Positions 1 to 11,964 of a stretch of DNA of 64,000 bases are shown here, piece after piece. This DNA comes from Branchiostoma floridae. Taxonomy: Eukaryota; Chordata; Leptocardii; Amphioxiformes; Branchiostomatidae. The position numbers and the translations under genes are program-made. The DNA lies in NCBI RefSeq assembly GCF_000003815.2, contig NC_049980.1, forward strand, positions 29,946,768 through 30,010,767. The letters are read 5' to 3'. Every line of letters starts with the position of its first letter. Position 1 is the first letter of the stretch. Under the pieces are notes generated by a model that saw only the letters and a list, made by a program, of their open reading frames with translations, did not search any database and was not told the origin of the DNA.

Positions 1-1478
1 CTGAGTACAGAGGATCAGGTCCAAGTCCGGTCCTAAAACTGGACCTTAACCTATCACAGTGCTTGGTTGTGTGTAGTTGTGACTTCGTTTATTCTATCTT
101 GGACTTGATCTCCCAGAAGGAAGGGAAAATATATATTTGTGGAGTTTATGTCCATGGTGACAATAATTCCATACTAGTAGAACTACTGTAACAGTGATAC
201 TAGTAATATCTCAGGTCACTTTGAAAACTGTAAAACGTAAACCACGGCCAAGGTCAAGATATACAGTACATACAAATATCTTATAGCTTTGAATAAGTTT
301 TGGCCTTGGAGTTTATTTTCTTGGACAGTGTGGCCAGTTTTGTTCATTTCTTATCATCACTATCAGTCCACTAATCTCTATGGACCGATCCAGCGAGAAA
401 TATCAACTGTACCGCATTACATACAGACCTAATGGTGGCAATGCCTTACAAGTTATAACACAGCAACCAATTATAGCATTTACTACAGTACATGACAGTC
501 AACAGAATGTCCCGTCAGCCACCTGTGGTTTAGGTACCTGACTGAGGTGCAATACTGGTCATAAGTCATCGGTAAACTTTTGAAAGTTTCAGCTGTATGT
601 CAGAGCCCTCCCCAGAGGATGGAATAACAGAGGCCCTCCACTATACTCCAGCCCAGTTCCACTATACTACTTTTGAAATTTAGTGTTTCTTCCCTATTTT
701 CTTGGTTAGTTTTGCTAAAATTAATGAAAATTCGCAGATTTTTTTGCCAAGTGGGATCACTTTTAGAGTGGGCATTGTTTGAAAAATCTTAATGGGCGAT
801 AATCAAAACAATAGTCGTCTTGCCACTTCACAACAAAGGAATCACTATAATATATTATACTTGTCGTATTTGACACCCACTGCAAAATGAACCCATTTTC
901 ATGAAAGTGCAGCGCGTTGGTCCATCTTATTTTGGCCAGCCCCTCCACTATAATAAAAAATTCTGGGGAGAACCCTGTATGTGAAATGTCAACATGATTC
1001 AGGACAGGTGCACTGTATCAAGGTCAGCCAATTATCTCTGTATCATACAGGAAAAACTCCATTGGAGCTATCCAACAGTGCCATTTCGGGGGGTGGACAA
1101 TGGACTCCAATTCTTGCTATTAGTAATTATCCTTTGGGAAAAATTATCCGGAACCACATAGACATATTTCAAGTTAAGGTATTTCTAAACCCTCAATAAT
1201 ATGTAAATTAAAATGATCAGCTGCCACTGGTTTCAAAGTTCAAATTTAAGAAAATCGTTTTGAAGGGTTATCTTATCTTTTTCTTCATTGTAAATAAATT
1301 TATATCTTTGACATTTCTAACATTGAAACCCTATTCCTAAGAATTCAGGAAGGGTAAACTGTGTTGACTGTATTGTACCAAACTAGACATACATGTAAGA
1401 CAGGTAGGGCTGTATACGTACTGTACTTCCGGTGACAAAATACAGGTGGTGACTGCTTGGCCCTTTAACCCTTGACCA
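1..1478. other. Presumed myosin IX intron, no exon seen
   Basis: On the minus strand this stretch lies immediately 3' of the donor that ends the first myosin exon at 1503. I found no convincing continuation of the motor domain in any frame, so it is read as intron of that gene. It is AT-rich and holds no repeat that I recognise. Confidence 0.5.
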
Positions 1479-1502
1479 TTAACCCCAAACAAACATCCTT
1501 AC

Positions 1503-2357
1503 CTCCAGAACTGGGCCGGCTCCTAGGATGGTCTGCTCGATCCCGCTGGCGTGGCCCTTATAACTCAGTGCCGTGAGGTGGTGGAGCAGGAAGTTGGTGC
1601 TCTCGGTCTTCCCGGACCCGCTCTCCCCCGAGATCACGATGCACTGGTTCTCGCGGTGCTCCAGCATGGCGTGGTACGAGGCGTCCGCGATGGCGAAGAT
1701 GTGGGGCTCGAGCTCGCCCAGCCTGTGGTTCTGGTACATGTTGACGTACTTGGGGTTGTAGATGGGGAAGAACTTGAAGGGGTTGATGGCGATGAGGATG
1801 GAGCCCACGTAGGTGTAGATCTTGCCCTGGTTGAACCTGACCTGCAGGTTGTCCAGGAGCGTGTGCTCGTTCAGGTCCGGGAGGCGGCACAGGTCCGGGT
1901 AGTCCTTGTCGGACGGCGGGCGGAAGTACTCCGCCATCAGCGCGTTCATGGAGTCCGTGCTGGAACAGACCGACCAGCGGCTGTAGAACGCGTGGAGCGT
2001 CTCGCGCAGACAGAACTTGTAGATGGCGGCGTCCTTGTTACTCGTGGTCGGCATCTTCCGCGGCCAGATCAACTGGACTTGGGCGGGGCACTCGTCCCTC
2101 TGCAGCAGCCGCTCCTTGCAGTTCTGTCCCCCCGTGTAGCACACTTCCGCAATCTCGTAATTCTCCGCCCCGCCCGCCAGGTTGTACTGCGACACCAGTT
2201 GACTGATGACGTCGGTGGCGGTGGTCTCCTTGGCGACCTGCAGGACGATGAAGGGCTCCTCGGGCACCAGGGGTCCCGGGTGGATCTGCAGGGGGTGCAT
2301 GTCCTCTACTGCTACTTCCTGGTTTGCCATGGGGGCTGAGTCAGTGGTGGTGGCCAT
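1503..2357 (-). CDS. MYO9: Unconventional myosin IX, N-terminal coding exon
   Basis: This exon encodes the first 285 residues of a class IX myosin, an actin motor that in other animals carries a RhoGAP tail and restrains Rho signalling. Residues about 30-100 form the Ras-associating domain typical of the class. The motor head begins near residue 150 (PDLNEHTLLDNL, then YTYVGSILIAINPFK) and the ATP-binding P-loop GESGSGKT is at 244-251. The start is the first ATG of the frame. The exon ends in phase 0 at GAG followed by the donor GTAAGG (minus strand, 1502-1497). The rest of the gene lies beyond the left edge. Codons are strongly GC-rich compared with the surroundings, which creates a long spurious open frame on the plus strand. 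The class is clear from the RA-motor order; amphioxus probably has one gene, so I do not choose between 9A and 9B. Confidence 0.9.
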
Positions 2358-4261
2358 GGAGGAAGGAAGTTCTACAGTAGCAGACAGATTTCAGCAACAT
2401 GGCAGAGTCTAGTAGTGTGGGACATTTCCTCTTGTTTGGACAAGCTGGGTGCAGCTTGCCCCAGTCAGTGGTGGGTCACTCCTTCCTGGATCTGGTAGTA
2501 GTGGTAATCTCTGGCTGCAGTCTGGCATGACCAAAAACATGCCCCAGTGGTCAACCTGGTCAGAAACATCACAACTGGTCAGTGTGTATTGCCAAATTCT
2601 TTCGGACTAGCCACCAACAGGTTTGTTTGTGAGGTTACCAGCTTGAGTTTCAAGCGATACCCTAGTTTCCTGTCATAACCTGGAACTGATCTAATGACAA
2701 CAATGATACAGGAATTGCAGAATTAACGTACATTGTGTTCAACGAATGTTTGGCAGATCACAGCTGCATTAATTCTTTTTTTTTTAGTTCATGGTCACCG
2801 TTACCACGGTATTGAGGAAATGTTGCATGCTTAAGGATACCTCTGGATTCTACAATGTGTCTATTTCTTCCAATATTACTCAGTGACCCCTGTTCAAGGA
2901 ATTTGAACCACAGTGACTCATTTTTCCTTCTAAGTCATCTGTGGCTTTAAAAACTGACATCAGAATACACTTGCAATAAATCTATAAATTCTGTACCACA
3001 CTGAGAAATGTCAATGCATCTGTGCCATATTGAAAACTGTTGTTGCTGTTTTTTCTTTAAAATTTTGCGAAGTTGGGAAAACACCCCCCTCCCCCCTGCG
3101 GTGAGAGTCAATGATCAAACTCCATTGTTTTGACGGCCAACTAAAAGTCAAACAATCGGATAGCACAGAGGCATGGGGCGAAAATTTACACTGACTAAAT
3201 ACGGCGCTGTGTGCAAAGCAGTGAAAGTAAAAATAAGAAACAACACATCAAAAACACATTATTTGCAGAAGCAGTGTCGGATGGTTTTGTAAAATGAGAT
3301 ATGTGGGCGCTCCCTAAGGGCCACATAGCGGGACTGAGCCCGGGGTTACCGCCTGAAAATTATATTCTCAACCGGGACAGACGGAGAGAACTTCAACACT
3401 TTCCTGTGCCTTGTTTGTCTCTCAAACGTCGTCTTTTTCTATGACAAGCTAGGATATAAGTCGATAGCTTTATCAACAGTCTTAACTTTTGGGTAAGAAA
3501 CTTTTAAATCTTAATGAAACAAACTGTCCTGTTTGTGGAATCGACAGGGTCGACTCTGATTTCATTCAAAAAAAAAAAAAACTCACCTCAGATCACCTCG
3601 CCGTGTACCCAACTTTTTACATGCTATTCCACTCCGAGGGAGGAAGCTGATCCGTCGGTAGTTGGTTTGACCGTTAGGGTCTAAGTTTCTCTAGCCCCCT
3701 GCTGTTGGAGACGTCAGATATCGCAGGTATGGCGAGGTAATGAGTGATTATTCGCGGAATGTTGCAGAGTCCCGGACCCTCACCCAGCCATAGTCAGTCC
3801 TCTGCTTCCGGAAATGGTACCAGCGGGTCGGGTGGAGGGCGCATGCGTGTTTTCATTCATTGCAGCGACAGCTAGCGGTCTGAATTATGTCTGCAGCCGG
3901 AGGTTTAACTGACCGAAATTATAGCAATAAGCAACAGTGTGCCACTCTATGTCGGATTAAAACGCCTCATGCGTCAACACCGCCTCTCAGTTCACAGATG
4001 TAACGTTTGTTACACCGGATAAAAGATCATAAAATACAAACCCATCTGGTGCACCGAGTGGTGGGGATCGACAGGTGGCGCTGCTTACTCTTGTCAGGGA
4101 GAGAAAAGGCAGAGCAAAGTCCACTGACTACTTGATGTGAACAGGAGCCCAAAGTTTGGTCATCTATATTTTCCAGGTACCCTGACCAACCTCTCTACAT
4201 TTGTTGTTGTTACATGTTTTGTTGTTTGAAGGTATGTTTCCCTGTTTTGTTTGACACCGAG
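2358..4261. promoter_or_regulatory. Shared upstream region of myosin IX and the dehydrogenase
   Basis: This is the non-coding space between two divergently oriented genes whose start codons are 2.8 kb apart. It probably holds 5' untranslated sequence of the myosin gene. On the minus strand a good donor (GAG|GTGAGT, near 3585) could pair with an acceptor in the pyrimidine-rich stretch just upstream of the start codon. The 3.3-4.1 kb part is richer in CpG than the flanks. No TATA box stands out. Exon boundaries here are inference. Confidence 0.35.
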
Positions 4262-4603
4262 CAGGGTTGGACAAGTCCACTAGCCCTATTGTCCAGGGCA
4301 AGTGAAAGTGTTGTTCAACCTCCTTGGTTCGGGCAAAAGCATGACTTATCCAACTTGCCCGATCGGGCAAGTAAGATTTTTCCATTGATTGAGTGCAATT
4401 TTGATATACTTGTTACTTTTTTTACAGTCATGACATCAAGCAATGGTCAACAGAAAATTCCATTGCTGGAAGTGAAAATGCATTATACTAGTAAAAGTGA
4501 CATTTGAATTTTGGACAAGTGAAAAATTAGTTCGGGCAAGTACATTTTTTATGTGCTTGCCCGAAAGGACAAGTGAATTCCGTAGAAAACTTGTCCAACC
4601 CTG
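4262..4603. mobile_element. hAT-like MITE (342 bp)
   Basis: The two ends are perfect 15-bp inverted repeats, CAGGGTTGGACAAGT at 4262 and its complement ending at 4603. Degenerate inverted copies of a gggcaagt/acttgccc motif occur inside. There is no coding capacity. The CAGGG terminus resembles hAT transposons, which make 8-bp target duplications. The flanks here share only GAG, so the duplication is decayed or the superfamily call is wrong. Confidence 0.7.
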
Positions 4604-5196
4604 CTGAGGAGATGGATTCATTTGAAATTTGATTAAAAATACTGGAGCCTCCCAAAAATACTTTACTGTCTACAGTATTATAGTTTGAGCTTGGAGTAAC
4701 CACATTAAAATTTATCCACGCACCGCTTTGTTTCAGTCGTGTTTGAGATAAAATGCAGTTTGGAATTGCGATAAAAGGGTGCATTAACGTTTATACCAAG
4801 GAGCTTTCATCAAGCTCCATGATTGTTCTGGGGAATCAGTTACACAGGAGATCTCCCTGGATATCAAAATAGCTTGCCTAATTGGCTTACAGAAAAGAGT
4901 TAGCCTAAAAATACCATCGCCGGCGACGTTGTCGACAACAACAGTCGCACGACTATGAAAGTGTTGTCTGTTTGAAGTGGGCCTTAATTTCACTTTACAA
5001 CACAATACAAGCCTTTATGTTTGTTCGCTGTTTTGAATCAAAATATGGTTTGAGTTGTCTGTCTTAAATATAAATGTAGGACTACATTAAATGTGCCTCG
5101 ACCCTCTTACACTGTTGTTCCTGAGTGTTAGAGCCTTAATTCAGTATTGTTTACTGACACCTGCAGTTCAACTGAGCACAGACACCCGTGTGAAAC

Positions 5197-8100
5197 ATGC
5201 TGGACGGTCTCCTGCTTGTCATCATCATCATCATCGCATACAAGATCTACAAATGGGTCAAAGGTCGTCCCAGGATCCCTAACACCTCCGACAAGTTCGT
5301 CCTGATCACAGGGTGCGACTCCGGGTTCGGCAGAGAAGACGCCCTACGGTTGGATGGCCTTGGATTCCGCGTGTTTGCGGCTTGCCTGACTGAGAAGGGG
5401 GAGGAGGAGATAAGGCAGAGCTGCTCGGAGAGAGTCGTCACGCTGCGCATGAACGTGGCCGACCACGAGAGCGTCAAGCAAGGATTTCAGACTGTCAAAG
5501 GTCACCTTGGAGATAAAGGTCAGTCAATGGACTGCATGTATTTGAAGTGCAGTTATAAAGGAATAAATCATCTTTACATTCTACAACTTTTTCCACTTTT
5601 CTGATGATGATGATGATGATGATGATGATGACGCTAACACCATGCTTGTTCACAAGCTATATGTATGATATGTGTTTCTGTATTCTGTGTATGTCACGGT
5701 GTGTTTGTGTGTGTGTGGATGTATTAGAGAGAATTAAAGAAAGAAACAGAGAATTGGGACATTAGTCATCTGCTTGGCTTGTATATGTACATGTACTACA
5801 AACTGGTATATGTGGTCATTCTTCCATCTGTTCTATACTGTAACCCACTTGCTCAATAAGCAGATTTATGATCAAATAAGATATTTCAGTGTGTCAGTGA
5901 TTTGATCCCATATGACCATTTGATACATTGTCGGTAAATGGGTTTATGGAAAACCCTAGGCTGGCTGCCAGGCCAGGTTTCCAGGCCACCTGCAAGGGTA
6001 TGCATGGGGGTTTTGGCCTCTGATTGGATTAGCCTGACCCTCAGGTACACAGCCAAGAGTGTTTTCTGTCAAACCTCAAGAGAGCAGTAAGAAAATTTCT
6101 TTCTTGACTATACATAATGAAAGTGTTCTAGATATGTAAAACTGGTACTGTTACAGTCCCATTTAACTACACAACTAGTAACTACTACTAGTCACGTCCT
6201 TCCATCCATGTGATGATCTGCAGGTTTGTGGGGTCTGGTAAACAATGCCGGCATCTCCGGAAGAATCGGTGAAATGGAGTGGCTGGGCCTGCAAGATTAT
6301 CAACAGGTCATTACACTGTCATATCACAGTTTTTATGTTTTTAAAATATGGTTATTGATTATCATCCTGTCCATGTCAAATTCCATCTGTATTGTCTTTG
6401 TCACTGTCAGCAGGGCTAGCCCTTTGTAATAGCCACTGGCTTAGTCTGGTATCCAGCCGTATCAAAGTTCCTCAGTCTCTTCTGTATTTGCGGAGAGGAC
6501 AGAGGTCAGACTTGGGAGATATCATGCAGCTGGATACCAGGCTACAACAGGTTATAGTTTGGCAGCCTTGACTGTACATGTGTGTGCTGAACAAACAAAC
6601 CAATGAATAAATGAATAAAATTTAAAACATCACCAGGTAAAGTGTATGATAAGTTGTGATATGTTGTATTGTCAAGCTTGTATTGTACCATATACGTAAT
6701 TCAGCTTCTGGCTGCAAAGTATTACGTGTTTAATAAATCATTCATTCATTCATAAACCATTCTTTCATTCAGGTCTTTGCAGTAAACTTCTTTGGCTTGG
6801 TGGATGTAACGCTCACCTTCCTGCCGCTGCTGAAGAAGGCTGGGGGCCGGATAGTCAACATGTCCAGCTGTACCGCTAGGATGGAGCCGGGGACGGGACC
6901 GTACGCAGCCTCCAAGTTCGCTGTGGAGGGATTTTCTGATGGTTTCAGGTAACATATTACATATTACGGTTGATCTAGAGTGAGGAAATTAAACTGATAC
7001 AACATGAAGGAGAATATTAAGCTTCAGAAGCTCAGATTCATGAAAGGAAGGAAAGGGGATGACTACCACCTGTGGTGGCTGGGTATATGGCATTAAAAAA
7101 ATTATAGAAATATTTCACAGAGGTACATGTATGTAAGAAAGAAAAATAAATAAATAAAGCAGAAACAGACAGAAACAATGTCCTGGCTCCCTAGATTCGA
7201 ACCCATGCCGAAACCAGGCCAGCAGACCACAAACCCAGCAATACAAACCACTATGCCAAAAGTCTCAGAACCATGTGGCATGTCAGTTTGGCAGTGCTAC
7301 TATTACAGGTATATGAGATCTTCAATTTCTTGTCCCTGCTGCATACATTTGCATCTAATATTGCTACCGTTACTGCATTTTCTCTCTGTATTTCCTCAGA
7401 CGCACTTTAAGAAAAGCTGGCGTTTCAGTCCACATCCTAGAACCTGGATACTTCAAAACAGCGATAACCAAACCTGACAATATAGCGCAGAAAATGAAAG
7501 CCGCGTGGGATAACCTGGAACCTGAAAGGAAGGAAGAAATAGGAGAGCAGAATTTTCAAGCAAGTAAGACACTTACTTAAGTGGACTTAACGGTGGTTTT
7601 TCTCGGTATTTTGTCAGAGGAACTTTCAGATCAGCAGGCATTTCAGTTTAGTCATTGAACCTGGGTAGTGCAAAACAGCTACGAACATATCACACGTGCA
7701 AAGACCATAGCGTGTTAGTAATTCCATGCGTGTCACACGATGTGTACTGAGTAATCCTCATTTCAGGTACCCAAATATNNNNNNNNNNNNNNNNNNNNNN
7801 NNNNNNNNNNNNNNNNNNNNNNNNNNNNNNNNNNNNNNNNNNNNNNNNNNNNNNNNNNNNNNNNNNNNNNNNNNNNNNACATGCATAATTGCTTTCTTGG
7901 CCTGTTTTTTTGGGGGGGGGGTGAATAATGTACAGTTTACACAGAAAATCAAATGGGGACAGTCCTCTGAATCCTTTTTGTTCTAAGGTTGTGTTGATTT
8001 GTGCATTTCTTTTAATGATATTTTCTGCTGTGTCATCCAGGTTATTTCACATGATTGTCCGAGTGCAGAACAAATGTTTCTTGTCATCCTCTTAACTTTA

Positions 8101-9905
8101 TTCATAATTGGTTATAGATTAACAATGTGCCTCATAGAAACAGTAAAAAGTAAATTTACCTTTGATAAACATTTATAAAATTTAAGGAGAACCATTGGAG
8201 GCCAGATAGAAGGGCTGTTGCAGTTCATCTCCATTCAGAAAGGTGCCATTTCTGAAGAGAGCTGCTCAGCAAAAAAGCAGAAGCATTCATTGAATGCATC
8301 ATATGTACCTGCAGATATATGTCCGTTGGGTGTCAGTCAACCCTGATTTAGTTCTATTCAGTGTTTTAGAATTTATCTGAACTACAAAATACCAAAGGGG
8401 ACCCGAAGACTGCCACAATGAGAGACAAAACAGCATTACCAGCCTTTTTTTAAATTGTCTGCCTAAACACCTCAAATGACCTCAAATGACCGCAAACAAC
8501 CTCAAATGACTCTAATATGCAGTCTACATGTGGCAACAACCTTGTGTAGCACTCTGGATACATTGTTTATGCATTTATAAATCTAAAAACGCAGCATCTA
8601 TTTACTTGTTAGTTGGAGTTAGTCAGCTGATTTCAAGATACACATGTAGAAGCAATTTGAGGCTGAAAAATCTATCGGCCACTTAGAATTAATTACAACA
8701 TCTACAGTTTTATCTTCCTGTCGTCTGTGGACTGAAGAAGGTATCGAAAACTTCTCCATGCAGACTCGTAACACAGACGATCCAACATGGCGAGCAGAAA
8801 TTGCTTCGATCTTGAAACCTGTGGATTAAGTCAAAATAACTGGTAAATTTACTTGGGACTTGCTGCATTCTTCATAAATGTATAAACAATCTATCCAGGG
8901 TGCCATACAAGGTTGTTGCCCGTGTATACTACATATTAGAGTCGTTTGAGGTTGTGTAATGTGTTTCGGCACATCATTGAAGTTGATCATGAATGCCAGT
9001 TCATATTGTTGTGAAGTGATTTATATATAATCTACAGCCCCTTAGGTGTAACCCTTGACCCACCCACTACATTTTTAATAACACATGCTTTCAATAGATT
9101 GCACTCTTACTGAAGTGTGCATACCATTGCAATTGCATTGAGATCTCTTTAAATTGACCTTTTATTTTCCAGATGACATCTCAAGATACCAGCTGGAATT
9201 ATGAGGCTTACATAAGTATTTAGCAAAGAAATGATCCATTGCAAACCAAAAAATACACACTACAGAAATATAAATCTTTAAGTGATTTAAAGGTAAGTAA
9301 ACTCCTTATCATGTACGCAGAGACCCAAGATGTCTTGAAGCACCTGGACATGATCTGTTCCCCTCGGCTGGATCTGGTGGTTGATGCGATAGAACACGCC
9401 CTGACTGCCGTCAGTCCGCACAGTCGCTACGTGTGTGGGTGGGACGCCAAACTCGTCATCATCCCACTGTCATGGCTGCCAACCGACATCGGTATGGGTG
9501 TGTTTGCTTCAAGTAGTCTTGGGATTGTTTAAAACAATCTTCAGATTCTTTAAATAAATCTATATTAGATTGTTTTTAAGATCTTTAGATTGTTTTAAAA
9601 ATTCTTGAGATTGTTCAAAAGAATGTTGAAATTGCTTCAAAGAATCTTGAGATTATTTTAGAAGTCTTGAGATTGTTTTAAGGAATCTTGTACAGTAATT
9701 GATAAAAATAATCATGACATTGTTTTAAACAATCTTAAAATTTTATCCTTGTTCATACTTGTGTCAAATGTGTAATGCTTCTTGATATGTATACTGTACA
9801 ATAACTGATGACGACGATGGCAATGATGGTGATGAATGTTGATGATGATTGTTTTTTTATCCTTTATTAGGGGATGCCATTTTTCATTGGATGACTCCTA
9901 AGTGA
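5197..9905 (+). CDS. Short-chain dehydrogenase/reductase, RDH/HSD (SDR9C) type
   Basis: Six exons join in frame into a 318-residue protein: 5197-5518, 6224-6306, 6773-6948, 7400-7563, 9321-9497 and 9871-9905, all with GT-AG borders. The family oxidises or reduces retinoids and hydroxysteroids with NAD(P) on membranes. A hydrophobic N-terminal anchor (about residues 4-15) is followed by basic residues. The cofactor motif TGCDSGFG is at 38-45, NNAG at 114-117, the catalytic serine pair at 166-167, and YAASK with Tyr179 and Lys183. The C-terminal part has the GWDAK motif of this subfamily and ends WMTPK. Length matches the family (about 315-320). An AATAAA at 10020-10025 is a likely polyadenylation signal. 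Vertebrate relatives include RDH5, RDH16, HSD17B6 and DHRS9; amphioxus retinol dehydrogenases of this group are known, but sequence alone does not settle the substrate. Confidence 0.93.
5605..5631. repeat. (GAT)n microsatellite
   Basis: About nine GAT units lie in the first intron of the dehydrogenase gene. Confidence 0.9.
6442..6544. mobile_element. Small palindromic MITE relic
   Basis: The ends are inverted copies of TAGTCTGGTATCCAGCC and GGATACCAGGCTA. They match the arms of the near-perfect palindrome at 43224-43316, so this is a degenerate member of that family, sitting in the second intron of the dehydrogenase gene. Confidence 0.6.
7180..7265 (-). repeat. tRNA-derived SINE head
   Basis: Read on the minus strand, the stretch has an A-box-like GCATAGTGGTTT and, about 45 bases later, a B-box-like GGGTTCGAATCT. 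These are the internal RNA polymerase III promoter elements of tRNA genes. No complete tRNA fold is apparent, so a SINE head is more likely than a functional tRNA. It lies in the third intron of the dehydrogenase gene. Confidence 0.5.
7618..7710 (+). pseudogene. Decayed duplicate of dehydrogenase exon 4
   Basis: Fifty bases after exon 4 a second polypyrimidine tract and CAG acceptor occur. The sequence after it can be translated as RGTFRSAGISV, close to the exon 4 start RRTLRKAGVSV and in the same phase. The alignment then continues at DNA level (gaacctgg, aaaacagc) through a one-base deletion and two in-frame stops. It is an exon duplication that has lost coding ability, or an assembly artefact next to the gap. 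Confidence 0.65.
7779..7878. other. Assembly gap (100 N)
   Basis: Exactly 100 undetermined bases lie in the fourth intron of the dehydrogenase gene. The round number suggests a gap of unknown true size. The spliced gene model does not need anything from it. Confidence 0.99.
8496..8955. mobile_element. Long-TIR MITE (about 460 bp)
   Basis: About 95 bases at 8496-8592 recur as a diverged inverted copy at 8860-8955. Both arms start with ACAACCTCAAATGAC-like sequence. The spacer has no open frame. This is the structure of a foldback or long-TIR non-autonomous transposon in the fourth intron of the dehydrogenase gene. No target duplication was identified. Confidence 0.65.
9520..9735. repeat. Imperfect tandem repeat, gattgtttt/aatctt type
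   Basis: About eight imperfect copies of a 22-28 base unit resembling AGAATCTTGAGATTGTTTTA follow the fifth coding exon of the dehydrogenase gene, inside its last intron. The unit is itself partly palindromic (gatt...aatc). Confidence 0.7.
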
Positions 9906-10019
9906 GAAGGGACCAGTGCAGCAAAACACTCAAGCTTTGGATTGTACTATAGTGGTTTCACCAACTGCAGTTTAATGTTGCTTTCTGCTCACTGTAAAAA
10001 TGACCAAAGAACTTGGCAA

Positions 10020-10025
10020 AATAAA
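10020..10025 (+). terminator. Polyadenylation signal of the dehydrogenase gene
   Basis: An AATAAA hexamer lies 115 bases after the stop codon of the dehydrogenase gene, with no better candidate between them. Confidence 0.5.
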
Positions 10026-10323
10026 TCAGACCTTTTGTTGCATACTGTTTTTCCTGCTACTGTGAACACAAAAATAACTTAGATCAGCAACTTAATGAAG
10101 TAATGACAATTAGCACACTCTTACTTATCCTCATGATCAGAGAATGAGTCTAATGAGCCCCAACTTTTGTGGGAGCACTAAGTCAGGAGGCTTGTCTACT
10201 GGTGATCTAGTTCTGAAAGCAGGTAGAATTGTTACGAAATCCATAGACTTCTAGTATTATTATAATTCAAATAGAAAAATCATTTGTGTCATTATTCAGG
10301 ACAAGTACAATTTGTCTTGATAA

Positions 10324-10611
10324 TTAGTGACATCTATCACTCTTCTCCAACTTGAATGATTCAAACTGGCACAACAACTCACTTGAAACGTCTGGAAGCA
10401 AATTTCGTTTTCCTATCCAGCTGTAGAGATCGAATTGTATTTGAATGTTGTTTAACTGAGTGTCTAACCTACCTTCATAAACGCATGTATTTGCGTCATT
10501 GACCAATTTGAACAGTTCCTTTTGAGTGCAATAATCGAATGATTCCTGTGTAGATGGACTAAGTTTCAACAAGATCAATGTCACCATTTTCTTTGTGAAT
10601 AAAATGCACAT
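10324..10611 (-). CDS. Unrecognised 95-codon open frame
   Basis: This open frame starts at an ATG and has even amino-acid composition without low-complexity runs. I do not recognise the protein and see no splice sites or domain that would make it convincing. It sits 0.4 kb beyond the end of the dehydrogenase gene on the opposite strand. It could be a transposon remnant or chance. Confidence 0.15.
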   Translation of the reverse strand: MCILFTKKMVTLILLKLSPSTQESFDYCTQKELFKLVNDANTCVYEGRLDTQLNNIQIQFDLYSWIGKRNLLPDVSSELLCQFESFKLEKSDRCH

Positions 10612-10702
10612 TTGTTTTGCTTTAACTTCAATTTGTGAACTGTATTGTTTTTACCCATAGTATTGTTATTTAGTCCTTGAACATGTTTGTAATCATGTGT
10701 AT

Positions 10703-10708
<6 letters not shown>

Positions 10709-10774
<66 letters not shown>

Positions 10775-10790
10775 ATCTCTCTCTCTGTGT
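10709..10790. repeat. (CT)n microsatellite
   Basis: About 80 bases of almost pure CT dinucleotide run into a GT-rich stretch to about 10820. On the minus strand this gives a spurious Arg-Glu repeat frame. Confidence 0.97.
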
Positions 10791-10829
10791 GTGTCTGTGT
10801 GTGTGTATGTGCGTGTGTGAGGTGTATGG

Positions 10830-11960
10830 GTGATCGATGTCATAGTGAAAAAAGATGTTTTTGAGACATTCATTTTTCAATTTGATAACCTACCTGACAC
10901 TGAAACTTAAAACGTTTGCAGAAAGAAGAGACAACGAATACTCCAGCCACACGCAAGAAATACACACTTTTCTTCTCCTAATCTACCGAACACACAGCCT
11001 TTTCTACATGTTGTGTTTGTCATGCCGCACCTTTCTCCGTCGAGATTGACACAAAAGTCCAGTCTATCACTATAAGTGATCAAAGATAAGGTCAGGCATG
11101 GCGAAATTCCTACCCATCACACGGATGACTGGGCCGTAATACAGCCCTCAGGGCGAACTATGTGGGCGGTTGATAGACGACAACCGATGGACTAAAGGAC
11201 ACCGTTCCACAATGAAGATACCAAATCCACTGAGAGTCAATTCGTCACAACTGTCGAAAAAGACAAATGCCCACGGAAGTCTCATCTACTTTGAAATAGT
11301 ATGAGTGAGGTGCAGGGCGTGTCTTCATGATGATTCACTCCATAGTATGAAAGAAACTTTGACACGAGTTTGGGTTCTGACTGCATATAGACGTAGGAAT
11401 AAGCCTAGAAACTTCCGATAATGACGTCACTAACTATATATCTAAAAAGAAAATCGAATAGCCCAATAGTCGCAGTCACACACCGAAAACAAATTTACCA
11501 GTTGATGCAGTTAATAATTGTTACCATGATGATGATGCTATTACTGATGGGAACAATGTGATCAAGGTTACGACAAACTAGAAGGAAGGAAATATTGAGA
11601 TGCATTATGTATGTAGACAGGTATGAGCTAAATACACCGCATATGTAATGATGGCCATACCAAATAATTGCACACTTTCTGTACGACGAACTGAATGACT
11701 AGACAAAAGCATTAGACATCTACATCATAAACTTACTAATATCTGACTTTATCCATTTGTGGCACGAAAGTTTCGATGTTATAAACAATCTATGCAGGCA
11801 GTTTAGTTTTACCGAAAGAATACTTCCATAGAAATACATAAGCGTTGCTCTAAGCAGTATTGCGGCGAGGCCTCCGGACACCTATCAGAGTAAGTCGTCA
11901 TACTGCTCGACAAATGCAATGCGCAGAGAGAGATGATACCTCTACTCAATGGCATTGAAC
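10830..11960. other. Intergenic stretch without recognised genes
   Basis: I saw no convincing exon, tRNA or transposon end here. It borders the 5' truncation of the LINE that follows and may include degraded sequence of older elements. Confidence 0.4.
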
Positions 11961-11964
11961 TGAG

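Noticed and set aside
1551-2339. 262-codon open frame on the plus strand opposite the myosin exon
   Set aside because: It is the mirror of GC-rich myosin codons, giving a Val/Gly/Leu-rich string with no domain; the minus-strand frame is a clear myosin IX.
10670-10873. Arg-Glu repeat protein on the minus strand
   Set aside because: Direct translation of the CT microsatellite.
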